From Paenibacillus xylaniclasticus (GTDB lineage: Bacteria > Bacillota > Bacilli > Paenibacillales > Paenibacillaceae), in NCBI RefSeq assembly GCF_004001065.1, contig NZ_BIML01000031.1, positions 1 to 47,703 on the forward strand: a stretch of DNA of 47,703 nt, read 5' to 3'. The notes beneath the pieces are model-generated. The model was given only the letters and a program-made list of their open reading frames with translations, did not search any database and was not told the DNA's origin. This document shows, in pieces, positions 25,458-34,514 of the stretch; the stretch's first letter is position 1, and every line of letters begins with the position of its first letter. Made by a program: the position numbers and the translations under genes.

Positions 25458-27497
25458 TTATTTATATAGTTTAAATTTACCTGTTAACGCCTGGAGGTCC
25501 TCAGCCATATGGGCTAAATCTCCGGCGGAGGAAGCGATCTCTTCCATGGAGGCCAAGGTTTGCTGAGCCGCGGCCGCTACATTTTGCGTCGTAGAAGAGG
25601 CTTCAACCGAAACAGACGAAACTCCTTGCAAATCTTTCGCCATGGCATTCGTCTCTCGTGTAATGGACTGAGCTTGCTCGGACACCGTCTCGATTTGTTC
25701 GGTAATGTGACGGATGGCCCGCCGGATCTCGTCAAACCTTTCGCCAGTGTCATGAATAATCCGAATGCCGTCTTCTGTTTCGGCTGCTGCGGATTGGACC
25801 GAAGAAACGACACTGCTAATTTCGCTTTGGATATCTGCAATAAGCGTTTCGATCTGCTTCGTTGCCGCTGCCGACTGATCCGCAAGCTTACGAACCTCGG
25901 CTGCAACTACAGCAAATCCGCGTCCCTGCTCACCGGCTTTAGCCGCTTCGATGGCCGCATTCAAAGCCAACAGGCCCGTTTTCCCGGAGATATCCTTGAT
26001 CAAGCTGACGATGCTGCCAATTTCCGCAGACCGATCCCCGAGCTGCTGAATGTTGGAGGACAGAGAACCAACATTGCGTTGAATAGAGCTCATCTGCTGA
26101 ACAGCGGAATGTACCGACTGTCCGCCTATTTCCGAATGGTCTAAGGCTGCAGAAGCCCGCTTATCCAATACACTTACACTCGATGTAATCATTTGTGATC
26201 GATGAGCAAGCTCGGTACTGGCAGCGGACGAATGATCGATATACTTAACCTGAGTTTCGGCTCCTTCCGCCATCTCCTGTGCATGAATAGCAATCTGCTT
26301 GGTCGCTTTGGTCGTTTGCTCAGAGCTTGCGGTCAGCTCCTCGGAGGAAGCCGCAACCTGATTAGACGTCTCGATTACGTTAAATAAGATCGAACGAATA
26401 GAGCCAATCATTTGGTTAAAGCTGCTGCTCAGTTCGCCGAATTCATCCTTCCGTTTATAGGTGATATCTACGGTCAAGTCCCCGTCTCCGATTCTTCTTG
26501 TAGCCGCAATCAGCACCTTCATCGGTCTTATAATCGAACGCAAAATGTAATACGCCAGAATCGATCCCAAAATGATGGATATGGACACTACAATTAACGA
26601 TGTGCGCAGTATTGGCGAGGCAGTGTCCGTAAATTCTGATGTATTGAAAGTGCCCGCAAGCTTCCAGCCTGTAAGCTCGTTAGTCAGAAACACCATTTCT
26701 TTCTGGCTTCCGTCCTCGTGCTTATATTTGAAAGTACCTTCCTTCTCGCTATAGATGTAGTTGCTTTGGACCGTCTCCGGTGCCTGGGAGCCCGCTTCCA
26801 TCTCAGGATGATAAATAAAATTCCGTTCCTCATCCATAACATAGGCATAGCCTTCGTTACCTATTGTGATCGATTGTGCAAGCTTTTTAACCTGATCCAA
26901 ATCAACGTTAATCGCTGCTACCCCTTGACCGTCGGATGTCGTTCTGGAAACTGTAATAACAAGAGTGTTAGTAGCTAAGGACGTATAGATCGGAGTTACG
27001 ACAATCTCACCCTTATTCTCCATGGCCTTGATGTACCACGCTCTGGTTCGCGGATCATAATCAGCCGGATTCAACAGACTGGACGGAGCATTAATATATA
27101 CACCGTCCTCTGTCGCAATATATGCAAGCGAGACTTCTGGATGGCTCGTTTTGAAAATACTCAACAGTTTAGTAGCTTCTGCACTTACGCCGACATTAGA
27201 GCCTGGCTTAGCCTTAACATTACTTCCATGTAAGGATTGGGCTAAAGTCTCGACCTCCTGCATCTTCGCTGTTATGAATTGGTCGATAACACCGTTAAGC
27301 AAATTTATACTCGTTTCCGCTTTATCTATCATTTGCTCCTGAACCTGCTGTTTGGCGGATTGATAAGAGTAGGTAGTTATTAAGATGCTAGGAATCAGCA
27401 GCACAGCCAATAAGCAAATAGCTAACCGCCCTTTTACAGATAAGAAATACATCTTGATTGACTTCCAGTTCAAATGCCCGATAGCCTTACTCATCAT
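25458..27497 (-). CDS. Methyl-accepting chemotaxis protein with dCache_1 amino-acid-type sensor
   Basis: 679 residues. Membrane segment 1 (about 25-45), dCache_1 extracellular domain (about 50-300), membrane segment 2 (about 306-328), HAMP, and a signalling domain with tip [20 protein letters not shown]. The distal Cache pocket carries Y147-x4-R152-x-W154-Y155 and, later, GVAAINVD199. This matches the recalled dCache_1AA signature (YxxxxRxWY...D) of receptors that bind amino acids directly, so chemotaxis to amino acids is the best guess. A sigma-D-like promoter precedes the gene (27582-27608), and GAGGAAG lies before the ATG. Confidence 0.94.
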   Translation of the reverse strand: MMSKAIGHLNWKSIKMYFLSVKGRLAICLLAVLLIPSILITTYSYQSAKQQVQEQMIDKAETSINLLNGVIDQFITAKMQEVETLAQSLHGSNVKAKPGSNVGVSAEATKLLSIFKTSHPEVSLAYIATEDGVYINAPSSLLNPADYDPRTRAWYIKAMENKGEIVVTPIYTSLATNTLVITVSRTTSDGQGVAAINVDLDQVKKLAQSITIGNEGYAYVMDEERNFIYHPEMEAGSQAPETVQSNYIYSEKEGTFKYKHEDGSQKEMVFLTNELTGWKLAGTFNTSEFTDTASPILRTSLIVVSISIILGSILAYYILRSIIRPMKVLIAATRRIGDGDLTVDITYKRKDEFGELSSSFNQMIGSIRSILFNVIETSNQVAASSEELTASSEQTTKATKQIAIHAQEMAEGAETQVKYIDHSSAASTELAHRSQMITSSVSVLDKRASAALDHSEIGGQSVHSAVQQMSSIQRNVGSLSSNIQQLGDRSAEIGSIVSLIKDISGKTGLLALNAAIEAAKAGEQGRGFAVVAAEVRKLADQSAAATKQIETLIADIQSEISSVVSSVQSAAAETEDGIRIIHDTGERFDEIRRAIRHITEQIETVSEQAQSITRETNAMAKDLQGVSSVSVEASSTTQNVAAAAQQTLASMEEIASSAGDLAHMAEDLQALTGKFKLYK

Positions 27498-27581
27498 GTC
27501 TGCAACTTCCTCTCGTTGTATGTATCGATTCTCAGAGCATTATCAGGCTGGTGTCACTCGTCCCCACACAACCCTTTATGT

Positions 27582-27608
27582 TTATCGGCTATTTGAACGA
27601 AAAGGTTA
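27582..27608 (-). promoter_or_regulatory. Sigma-D (motility) type promoter
   Basis: On the minus strand, TAAC (27605-27608), a 15-bp spacer and GCCGATAA (27582-27589). The SigD consensus is TAAA-N15-GCCGATAT (recalled), so seven of eight -10 positions and three of four -35 positions match. It suits a chemoreceptor gene 85 bp downstream. Confidence 0.7.
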
Positions 27609-27717
27609 TATGTAAAATATTCCTGACCAATCGAGCTTTAAGGGTCATTCGTTTGATTCGCGTATGATTTGGTAACAATGAATATAACTTGTTAATGATA
27701 TGGGAGACAGATAGACC

Positions 27718-28743
27718 ATGTACGAACTTAATCCGACGGAAGCTCAAACGATCGTTGAACGAATGATGAAGGATATTCCTTACAATATTAATATTATGAA
27801 TCATTCAGGCGTTATTATCGGAAGCGGAGATCCTAGTCGAATCGGGACCACGCATCAGGGAGCTGTAGAAGCTATTAAACAAGGGCGTACGATAGAAATC
27901 TATGAAGAAGATGATCTGGTCAAGAAGGGGATCAATATTCCGATAGATATAAATGGTGAAATTATTGGGGTTGTCGGAATTAGCGGCGAGGTAGCAGAGA
28001 CCAGGCCGTTCGGTAACCTATTAAAATCAACGGTCATTCTATTAATTAACCAGAGCATTGATTTTAACAAAGAAGCTGCCGATCAATCCATTAAACAACA
28101 GTTTTTCCATCAAGTCATCAACAGGGATACGATCTACACACCCGAGCTAATTCAACGTGCCTTGCAATATGAGATTGTTCTTACTAAGCCCTCACTCATT
28201 GTCTGCGTGGATGCTCCTGCTCCGACGAGGTTAAGGATGAACGATCCTTCAGCATTTCATATATCTGCTCATTCTCTATGTGTCGTCATTCAGGATGAAC
28301 GTCAATTGAACAGCCTTTCACAGGACATCCGCTCTAGGCACTCCAACGCTTTTATCTCAATTAGTCAATGGAACGACACCATTGCTGCGGGCTACATTCA
28401 AGCGAAATCGGCCATGCGGATTGTGAAAGGACTTAATATGAATGAAAGGCTGATCTACTACTCCAGCTGCGAGCTTACTGCTAATATGCTGGCATCTCTG
28501 CATAGCAGCACTCCAATGGCATTTGACCAGCAGCTATTTAAGCTGGATAAGGAAATGATTCATACCCTTCAGGTTTACTTAAACTGTAATCTGAACTTAA
28601 ATGAAACGGCCAGTCAGCTTATGATTCATCGTAACACCTTGAGTTACCGTCTAAGCAAAATCCATTCCATTACGGGTAAAGATCCCAAAAATCTATTAGA
28701 CCGCATCGAGCTCCTCTTCATGCTCATTCACCACAGCAGTTAA
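27718..28743 (+). CDS. cdaR: CdaR-type sugar-diacid/glycerate regulator
   Basis: 341 residues. The N-terminal diacid-recognition domain (ANIMNHSG-type: INIMNHSGVIIGSGDPSRIG..HQGAVEAI, and GVVGISGEV) is followed by a linker and a PucR/CdaR-type C-terminal HTH (YLNCNLNLNETASQLMIHRN, then TLSYRLSKIHSITGKDP). CdaR proteins activate genes for glucarate, galactarate or glycerate use. Convergent with a glycerate kinase-GntP permease pair, which is the standard gene neighbourhood and indicates control of glycerate uptake. GGGAGA precedes the ATG. Confidence 0.85.
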   Translation: MYELNPTEAQTIVERMMKDIPYNINIMNHSGVIIGSGDPSRIGTTHQGAVEAIKQGRTIEIYEEDDLVKKGINIPIDINGEIIGVVGISGEVAETRPFGNLLKSTVILLINQSIDFNKEAADQSIKQQFFHQVINRDTIYTPELIQRALQYEIVLTKPSLIVCVDAPAPTRLRMNDPSAFHISAHSLCVVIQDERQLNSLSQDIRSRHSNAFISISQWNDTIAAGYIQAKSAMRIVKGLNMNERLIYYSSCELTANMLASLHSSTPMAFDQQLFKLDKEMIHTLQVYLNCNLNLNETASQLMIHRNTLSYRLSKIHSITGKDPKNLLDRIELLFMLIHHSS

Positions 28744-28744
28744 A

Positions 28745-28794
28745 GGGGCTGTCCAGAAAGTCAGGTTGCTGTCACGGACTTTCTGAACAGCCCC
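28745..28794. terminator. Bidirectional terminator, cdaR / glycerate kinase
   Basis: GGGGCTGT.CAGAAAGTC pairs with GACTTTCTG.ACAGCCCC. It lies between two convergent stops (28743 and 28809). The core resembles hairpins at 31431 and 43307. Confidence 0.75.
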
Positions 28795-28808
28795 TTCCTA
28801 TTAACCGC

Positions 28809-29945
28809 TTACCTTAACAATCTCGCAACGCTTTCTGCTGTACGCGCTACATTGTCTTTCCCCTGTACCAGCAAGTCCTCCAGATTTGCCGCTCCAGGAA
28901 CGATACCAAAGATCGCGTCAAAGCCTTCCTCATATAAGTCTTCCACGTTCTTTCCGATACATCCGGCTAGAGCAATCACTTTGATTTGCTTATTCGTCCG
29001 TCTGGCGACCTGCGCAACGCCATATGGAGTTTTGCCGAATTTCGTTTGAATATCTATTCCGCCCTCACCGGTGAAGCAATAGTCGACATCCTTCATCTTG
29101 TGTTCCAGCCCGGTGTATTCAATGACGATGTCTACTCCTTTCTTCATCCGAGAGTTCGTAAAGGCCATCAGGCCGGCGCCGAGCCCGCCTGCACCACCTG
29201 CACCCGGTACATCCGCAACTGCAATACCAAGCTGATCTTCAACAATTCGGCTAAAATGAAGTAAATTCGCATCTAATCGCTGCACCATCTCAGGCGTTGC
29301 GCCCTTTTGCGGACCGAACACGACAGAGGCTCCACGCAGTCCGCATAACGGATTTGTAACATCCGAAGCAATCGTAATGCTAACCTCTCGTAATTGCGGG
29401 ATAACGTTGGACGTATCGATGCTTGCCAGCTCTCCCAGAAACCCGCCACCGAGCGGAATCTCATAACCATCCTTATCAAGAAACTTATATCCAAGCGCTG
29501 TCGCCATACCGGCACCCGCGTCGTTCGTCGCGCTGCCGCCAATCCCGAGAATAATGTTAGTTATCCCCTTCTCAATACAAGCTCTTATTAATTCCCCGGT
29601 ACCTAGTGTCGTCGTAATAAGGGGATTTCTCGTTTCCTTCGTTACATGATGGATACCGCTTGCAGACGCCATTTCGATTACAGCCGTTGTCCCATCGCCC
29701 AGAATCCCATAATGAGCTTGGACCGGAGTTCCCAGCGGCCCTGTCACTTCCATTGGCACTAACATCCCGCCTGTTGCGTCGACCAAAGACTGGACAGTTC
29801 CTTCTCCGCCGTCGGCCATCGGCACATGAATGCATATGGCATCAGGTATTGCTCGTTTGATCCCTACTTCCATCGCTTCGCATACTTCCTTCGCCGTCAT
29901 ACTTTCCTTGAAAGAGTCAGGCGCCAGCATGAACACTTTCCCCAT
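28809..29945 (-). CDS. glxK: Glycerate kinase
   Basis: 378 residues of the GlxK/GarK family: MLAPDSFKESMTAKEVCEAM, VPMADGGEGTVQSLVDATGG, IEMASASGIH, TLGTGELIRACIEKG, ILGIGGSATNDAGAGMATAL and YCFTGEGGIDIQTKFGKTP. These are the phosphate- and substrate-binding signatures. It phosphorylates D-glycerate, giving 2-phosphoglycerate in this family. The gene lies 18 bp after the GntP permease gene on the same strand and forms a two-gene operon with it. GGAGG lies before the ATG. Confidence 0.95.
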   Translation of the reverse strand: MGKVFMLAPDSFKESMTAKEVCEAMEVGIKRAIPDAICIHVPMADGGEGTVQSLVDATGGMLVPMEVTGPLGTPVQAHYGILGDGTTAVIEMASASGIHHVTKETRNPLITTTLGTGELIRACIEKGITNIILGIGGSATNDAGAGMATALGYKFLDKDGYEIPLGGGFLGELASIDTSNVIPQLREVSITIASDVTNPLCGLRGASVVFGPQKGATPEMVQRLDANLLHFSRIVEDQLGIAVADVPGAGGAGGLGAGLMAFTNSRMKKGVDIVIEYTGLEHKMKDVDYCFTGEGGIDIQTKFGKTPYGVAQVARRTNKQIKVIALAGCIGKNVEDLYEEGFDAIFGIVPGAANLEDLLVQGKDNVARTAESVARLLR

Positions 29946-29963
29946 TGTTGTCAGCCTCCGGTT

Positions 29964-31253
29964 CTACATAATAAACCCAAACCAAATAATTGCAACGATT
30001 GTCATCGTTAAGCCTACTAGCGATTCATAAAGAGCAACCTTCATCCGGTCTTTCATACTCATGCCCATAGCATTACGGGTAACGTGGAAGTACGTGCCAT
30101 GCGGCAGGTGATCCAGAACGGTCGCACTTGCATGCGTCATAACGGCTGCCGATAACGGCGCTGTACCTGTATTGAGAATGGCGCTTGAGAAAGAGCCCGT
30201 TGCCAGAATAACGCCTGTCGAAGTCGATGCTGTTGCGGCAGCCATTAACAGACCTGCAATTGGTGCAAGGAATGTACCCGAAATTCCGATATTCTCAACG
30301 AGACGAACAACTTCCGCAGACAGCGTGGATGCTGTAATGAGACCACCAATCGCACCTGCACCAATAATGATCAGAATAGTCGGCGTCATCCGATTTAAGC
30401 CAGCTGTGCAGTAATCTAACAATTGCTTGGACTTGCCTAATGCAATAGAGCCTACAATACCTGCGAAAGGCAAAATAAATAACGAGTCGATTTTGATCGC
30501 TTCCAACGCATCGATGCCTAAAACTGTGCCGACCGGACTAACCATTAATAATACAATGGCGATGATGGGAGCGATAAGCGCTTTGGATAACGGAGGCAGA
30601 TGGCCGGCACTATTCTTCTCCAGCTCTTTCGTTTCTTCATCTGTAACCTTGCTGCCTTTGTATTTCAGGATGGAAGCCAATAGTACAGCTGCTAGTAATC
30701 CAAAGATAGCAGGTACAATGCCGCCCATCATCACTTTGTTGACGTCTAGGTCAAATCCGCCTGCCGCTGCAATCGTATTCGGATTCGGCGAAATAATATT
30801 CCCCGCTTTACCTCCGCCTGAAAGGGCAACGAGAATAGCAATTTTGGAATACCCCATTTTATGACCAACTGTAAGGGCAATTGGTGCAACGATAAGAACC
30901 GCTACTGGAATAAATACGCCGACGGCTGTAATAACCATCGTCGCTAATGCTAGTGACAGCATCGCTTTCGTACCGCCAAGCTTATCTACGATAAATTTGG
31001 CTATCGACTCCGCAGCACCCGATTCCATCATAACCCCGGCAAATACACCAGCCGCTATAATACGAATTACAGTGCCTTGTACACTTTGTGTACCAGAGAT
31101 CAAAATACTAACAACTTCTGAGAAATTAGCTCCACCGATAAAACCGCCAAGAATAGCCCCTAATATCAACGCATACGTTGGTGCAAGTCTAAACAAAATT
31201 AATGCGATCGCAATGGCCAGGCCAACCAATGCTCCGATCCAGCTAATTTCCAC
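29964..31253 (-). CDS. GntP-family permease, probable glycerate:H+ symporter
   Basis: 429 residues with about a dozen hydrophobic segments: a start SWIGALVGLAIAIALILFRL, the GntP-typical LSGGGKAGNIISPNPNTIAA loop, and a C-terminal ATASTSTGVILA...HASATVLDHLPHGTYFH. The GntP family carries gluconate and related sugar acids with protons across the cytoplasmic membrane. Pairing with glycerate kinase and CdaR points to glycerate. GTG start at 31253 with GGGGAGGA 8 nt upstream. The promoter at 31333-31361 carries two cre-like sites, implying carbon catabolite repression. Confidence 0.9.
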   Translation of the reverse strand: MEISWIGALVGLAIAIALILFRLAPTYALILGAILGGFIGGANFSEVVSILISGTQSVQGTVIRIIAAGVFAGVMMESGAAESIAKFIVDKLGGTKAMLSLALATMVITAVGVFIPVAVLIVAPIALTVGHKMGYSKIAILVALSGGGKAGNIISPNPNTIAAAGGFDLDVNKVMMGGIVPAIFGLLAAVLLASILKYKGSKVTDEETKELEKNSAGHLPPLSKALIAPIIAIVLLMVSPVGTVLGIDALEAIKIDSLFILPFAGIVGSIALGKSKQLLDYCTAGLNRMTPTILIIIGAGAIGGLITASTLSAEVVRLVENIGISGTFLAPIAGLLMAAATASTSTGVILATGSFSSAILNTGTAPLSAAVMTHASATVLDHLPHGTYFHVTRNAMGMSMKDRMKVALYESLVGLTMTIVAIIWFGFIM

Positions 31254-31276
31254 CTTGATGTCCTCCCCTTGATGTC

Positions 31277-31290
31277 GGAATGCGCTTTCA
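31277..31290. promoter_or_regulatory. cre-like site 2 (CcpA) before the permease start
   Basis: On the minus strand TGAAAGCGCATTCC, one mismatch (final base) to the recalled cre consensus TGNAANCGNWNNCW. It lies 24 bp before the start codon. Confidence 0.45.
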
Positions 31291-31319
31291 TCTCATTCAA
31301 AACGTGTGACAACTGTTTT

Positions 31320-31333
31320 TGTATGCGTTTTCA
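31320..31333. promoter_or_regulatory. cre site 1 (CcpA) at the glycerate operon promoter
   Basis: On the minus strand TGAAAACGCATACA, a full match to TGNAANCGNWNNCW. It abuts the -10 box, so bound CcpA would block initiation. Confidence 0.65.
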
Positions 31334-31361
31334 GTATAAGTCCGGGCGGTTGTAGGAACAA
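31333..31361 (-). promoter_or_regulatory. Promoter of the gntP-glycerate kinase operon
   Basis: TTGTTC (31356-31361) and TATACT (31333-31338) with a 17-bp spacer on the minus strand, about 80 bp before the GTG start. cre site 1 overlaps the start of transcription. Confidence 0.65.
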
Positions 31362-31430
31362 TTGATAATATAACGAATATATCTGTTCATTTGCACAAGA
31401 TCATTCCAGCTTCATTCAATATATAGAAAT

Positions 31431-31473
31431 AAGGGGTTGTCCGAAAATCAGTGAGAACTGACGGACGCCCCTT
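31431..31473. repeat. Hairpin of the GGTTGTCC-type family
   Basis: AAGGGGTTGTCCG pairs with CGGACGCCCCTT, with an inner TCAG/CTGA stem. It shares a G-TTGTCC-(A/G)AAA-TCAG...CTGA..CGGAC core with 28745-28794 and 43307-43354. Confidence 0.5.
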
Positions 31474-31683
31474 TCTTCGACTCTTCGATCCACCTTGCGT
31501 ATCCGTACTATAGACCGTTGGTGACGTTCTCCCAGTCGCGAACCCCGGCATCCAGCAAATCTTGAATAGCGTCGTTGACGTGATCCTCAAAGCCAATAAC
31601 GTTGAATATTCGTAATCAACCATATCCCCGTGCATGGTCCAAGGATACGAGCTTACCGCATTCATTGCAGTAAATTTCATCAC
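31448..31683 (-). pseudogene. Decayed small zinc-binding protein gene
   Basis: In one minus-strand frame: DEIYCNECGKLVSLDHARGY, G, stop, LRIFNVIGFEDHVNDAIQDL and LDAGVRDWENVTNGL, stop, YGYARWIEESKKGASVSSH, stop. The CNECGK motif looks like half a zinc ribbon, and the helices that follow are well formed. Two in-frame stops, and the likely start (GTG-ATG at 31681) is in another frame. I cannot name the family. Confidence 0.45.
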
Positions 31684-31778
31684 TTCAGCTCAACCTGCTT
31701 CCCCAATCGCTCCAGCTTTCTCTTAAGCTGTAAAAACACATGTACAACCTAGTAGATATCAATAATCATGTAACGGAA

Positions 31779-31795
31779 TGTAATGTTTTATTACA
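31779..31795. promoter_or_regulatory. GlnR/TnrA box 1 upstream of amtB
   Basis: TGTAA-TGTTTTA-TTACA, a perfect match to TGTNA-N7-TNACA (recalled consensus), 148 bp upstream of the amtB start. Confidence 0.8.
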
Positions 31796-31874
31796 TTATT
31801 TCGACGTTTTTTTTATTTTTTCATCTCTTTTCGACAGTAAAATCATATTTTCTATTTATCAAACGAGATTTATG

Positions 31875-31891
31875 TGTTATATTAGTTAACA
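31875..31891. promoter_or_regulatory. GlnR/TnrA box 2 upstream of amtB
   Basis: TGTTA-TATTAGT-TAACA, also a perfect match to TGTNA-N7-TNACA, 51 bp upstream of the amtB start and 96 bp from box 1 centre to centre. The two-box layout suits one activating and one repressing site for nitrogen control. Confidence 0.8.
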
Positions 31892-31942
31892 TCAAGTGTA
31901 GGGATCTCGATCACTCACATTATTCACACGGGAGGTACCAGT

Positions 31943-33343
31943 ATGAATCTAACTAGAAAATTGAGTTTACGCATCATGGGCTTCATCACACTACTATCGT
32001 TGTGCTTCCCATTCACGGCGTTCGCAGCAGAAGAAGGATCGGCCATTAATACCGGCGATAATGCGTGGGTGCTCGCCTCCACCGCATTAGTCTTGTTAAT
32101 GTTCCTTCCCGGCCTAGCCTTGTTCTACGGATCGATGCTCGGTCAGAAGAGTATGATTTCAACGATTATGATGGTTATGTCCAGCTTAGTGATCGTAACG
32201 TTCGTATGGGTGCTATTTGGTTATTCGTTTACATTTGGACCAAGCGTAAATGGCATCATAGGCGGTCTTGATTATCTCGGTTTCAAAAATGTCGGTGGGG
32301 AGGCAATGGATGGGCTAGGAATCACTCATATGACTTTCGCTGTATTCCAGTCTATGTTCTGCGCGATTACCGTTGCAATCATTGCAGGTGCTGTCGTTGA
32401 ACGGATGCGTTTCTCCGCATGGGTCATTTTCTCTGCGCTATGGGCAATCCTTATTTATGCTCCAATGGCACACTGGGTTTGGGGCGGCGGCTGGCTCGCT
32501 GACGTTGGCGCACTGGACTTCGCAGGCGGAACGGTTATTCACATTCTCTCTGGTGTCAGCGCATTGACTGCGGCTGTCATTCTGGGACCAAGAAAAAGCT
32601 ACACAATGAACAGGACTTCCCCTCCTCACAATCTCGTATTCTTCTTCATCGGAGGTATGATGCTGTGGATTGGATGGATGGGCTTCGACGGCGGTACGGC
32701 TCTTGAAGCAGGCCCGCTAGCTTCACTTGCTGTTTCTACCACACATATCGCTGCAGTAGCTGGCGTTATTGGCTGGCTCGCAATGGAATGGATCGTTCGC
32801 AAAAAACCGACTCTTGTCGGTGCAATCACTGGCGCAATCGCAGCGATGGTCGCAATCACGCCAGCTGCCGGTTTCGTTTCCATCCCTTCCTCCATTTGGG
32901 TCGGTGGATTAGGCGCAATCATCTGCTATTTGGCAATCTACTACTTTAAGAAGAAAATTAAAATCGATGATACGCTCGACGTATTTGCTCTTCACGGTAT
33001 CGGAGGGATCTGGGGCGCAATCGCTACTGGCATCTTCGCTAGCACGGAAGCAAATCCTAATGGCAACGACGGTTTGATTCACGGTAATGGGATGCAAGTC
33101 GTTCACCAGCTGGTCGATGTTGGTATAAGCATAGTGCTCGGCATAGTTGGTACGTACATTATCCTGAAGGTGATGGGACTGTTCATGAATCTTCGTGTAT
33201 CCGAGCAAGAGGAAAGAGAAGGTCTTGATCTCAGTCAGCATGGCGAGCAGGCATATAACAGCTTCGAGCCTGGTACAAGCGACTCCTATCCTCAAATAAC
33301 TGTTGAACCACAAGCTCTCAAACCTGCAAATTCAAAGGTATAA
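31943..33343 (+). CDS. amtB: Ammonium transporter AmtB
   Basis: 466 residues. A cleavable signal peptide (ending near FTAFAAEE) is followed by 11 transmembrane segments. Amt signatures: LVLLMFLPGLALFYGSMLGQ, the phenylalanine-gate region, MAHWVWGGGWLADVGALDFA and the twin pore histidines in GGTVIHILSG and FALHGIGG. The C-terminal tail (about 50 residues) is cytosolic and is where GlnK docks. It conducts ammonium when nitrogen is scarce. GGAGG lies before the ATG. Operon with the PII gene 43 bp downstream, under two GlnR boxes. (Called nrgA or amtB in bacilli.). Confidence 0.97.
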   Translation: MNLTRKLSLRIMGFITLLSLCFPFTAFAAEEGSAINTGDNAWVLASTALVLLMFLPGLALFYGSMLGQKSMISTIMMVMSSLVIVTFVWVLFGYSFTFGPSVNGIIGGLDYLGFKNVGGEAMDGLGITHMTFAVFQSMFCAITVAIIAGAVVERMRFSAWVIFSALWAILIYAPMAHWVWGGGWLADVGALDFAGGTVIHILSGVSALTAAVILGPRKSYTMNRTSPPHNLVFFFIGGMMLWIGWMGFDGGTALEAGPLASLAVSTTHIAAVAGVIGWLAMEWIVRKKPTLVGAITGAIAAMVAITPAAGFVSIPSSIWVGGLGAIICYLAIYYFKKKIKIDDTLDVFALHGIGGIWGAIATGIFASTEANPNGNDGLIHGNGMQVVHQLVDVGISIVLGIVGTYIILKVMGLFMNLRVSEQEEREGLDLSQHGEQAYNSFEPGTSDSYPQITVEPQALKPANSKV

Positions 33344-33386
33344 TTACGAGGTGCACATTAAATATCTTTGAGGAGAGAACACCATC

Positions 33387-33731
33387 ATGAAAATGTTAAC
33401 GATTATTGTGCGGCCAGAGATGGTTAGCAATGTTACGGTAGCTCTGCAGGAGATCGGCGTTACGGGCATGACCATAACGGATGTTAGAGGTCAAGGCACT
33501 CAGAAAGGTACGAAAACGATCTACCGGGGAGTCGAATACCGAACAGACTTCGTGCAGAAGAGCAAAATCGAAACGGTCGTTCCTGATTCTCTGTATGAGA
33601 AAGCAATAAAAGCCGTAACCTTATCCGCTCGAACGGGACAGATCGGCGACGGTAAAATCTTCGTTACAGAAGTGGCCAACGCCGTTCGAATCCGCACTGG
33701 AGAACAAGGGGACTCTTCACTCCACTCCTAG
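33387..33731 (+). CDS. glnK: PII nitrogen-regulatory protein (GlnK/NrgB)
   Basis: 114 residues: MKMLTIIVRPEMVSNVTVAL, T-loop with RGQGTQKGTKTIYRGVEYRT..VQKSKIE, and B/C-loop TGQIGDGKIFVTEV. These are the PII signatures. The T-loop retains Tyr residues at the usual uridylylation region (YRGVEY). It forms a trimer that blocks AmtB and senses ATP/ADP and 2-oxoglutarate. It lies 43 bp after amtB with GAGGAGAG before the ATG and is followed by a terminator. Confidence 0.96.
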   Translation: MKMLTIIVRPEMVSNVTVALQEIGVTGMTITDVRGQGTQKGTKTIYRGVEYRTDFVQKSKIETVVPDSLYEKAIKAVTLSARTGQIGDGKIFVTEVANAVRIRTGEQGDSSLHS

Positions 33732-33752
33732 AGCGTAATAACGAACAATATA

Positions 33753-33793
33753 GACCGTCCTCCATGTCAATAGACTTCGAGGACGGTCTTTTC
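33753..33793 (+). terminator. Terminator of amtB-glnK
   Basis: GACCGTCCTC (33753-33762) pairs with GAGGACGGTC (33779-33788), followed by TTTTCG. Confidence 0.9.
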
Positions 33794-33812
33794 GTTGATC
33801 ATCGGTGCCTTT

Positions 33813-33859
33813 GGCACCTATTTCGATGCGCGGGCGCCAGTCGCCTGCAGATAGGTGCC
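33813..33859. repeat. 47-bp palindromic repeat, left copy
   Basis: It starts GGCACCTAT and ends ATAGGTGCC (inverted termini) around a GC-rich core (GCGCGGGCGCCAGTCGCCTG). A copy at 34424-34470 in the same orientation differs at two positions only. A REP- or MITE-like element. Confidence 0.7.
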
Positions 33860-33882
33860 TTTCCGTATCAGCGCCCTAATTC

Positions 33883-34397
33883 TGGACACTTATCACGTTC
33901 ATTCTGCCTTTCTCGCATCATAGCGCGATTTCTTTCGGCATTATTTCACCTTGCTTAAATAAACGCATGTATTCCACTGGCGGCAAGTCCATAAGGCTGC
34001 CGTGGATTCGACGATGGTTGTAATAACTAATAAAGCGATCGACTTCAGCAAACGCCTCCTCGTAGGTCCCGAAGCAGTTACGCGTGTAGCACTCTCTTTC
34101 CAAGATGCTGTGAAATGTACGCTCAGGGTGCTGTAGGCGATAGTAGTAGGTTGATCTTGGCACACGGCAAATACGCAGAACGTTCTGAACAGGATAGCCC
34201 TTGCCGATCCAAACAACCGCTACTTCAAGTCTTTCAACTTCGCTAGGGCTTCCGGATTCGTTTTTTTAACAGGCTGCGGTAACCTAACAACACCTCGGCT
34301 ACCAGCTCCCGTTTAGCCTCAACAGGGCACCAAAATCTTCGTTTCATGGACAATCCTCCATTACTTATAAATATATCTGAAGTGATGGAAGTGTCCA
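33883..34397 (-). mobile_element. IS3-family insertion sequence, internally deleted
   Basis: Bounded by TGGACACTT inverted repeats (33883-33891 and 34389-34397 inverted). On the minus strand, orfA starts MKRRFWCPVEAKRELVAEVL (ATG 34347) and breaks off near 34260. orfB continues out of frame as SPSEVERLEVAVVWIGKGYP, then CRVPRSTYYYRLQHPER, and then jumps straight to TFHSILERECYTRNCFGTYE and RFISYYNHRRIHGSLMDLPP, ending at 33918. The first two catalytic Asp segments of the DDE domain are missing, so it cannot transpose by itself. Confidence 0.8.
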
Positions 34398-34423
34398 ACT
34401 GGTTTAGGGGGCTATTATGTTTC

Positions 34424-34470
34424 GGCACCTATTTCGCCGCGCGGGCGCCAGTCGCCTGCAGATAGGTGCC
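34424..34470. repeat. 47-bp palindromic repeat, right copy
   Basis: Same as 33813-33859 with two substitutions. A further partial copy (GGCACCTATCTCAGCGCCTG...) follows at about 34475-34507. The IS3 remnant lies exactly between the two complete copies. Confidence 0.7.
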
Positions 34471-34514
34471 CATTGGCACCTATCTCAGCGCCTGGGTGCA
34501 GGCGCCGTCAAATA

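Noticed and set aside
33813-34507. CRISPR array
   Set aside because: Only two complete and one partial copies, palindromic, spaced by an IS, with no regular spacers and no cas genes.
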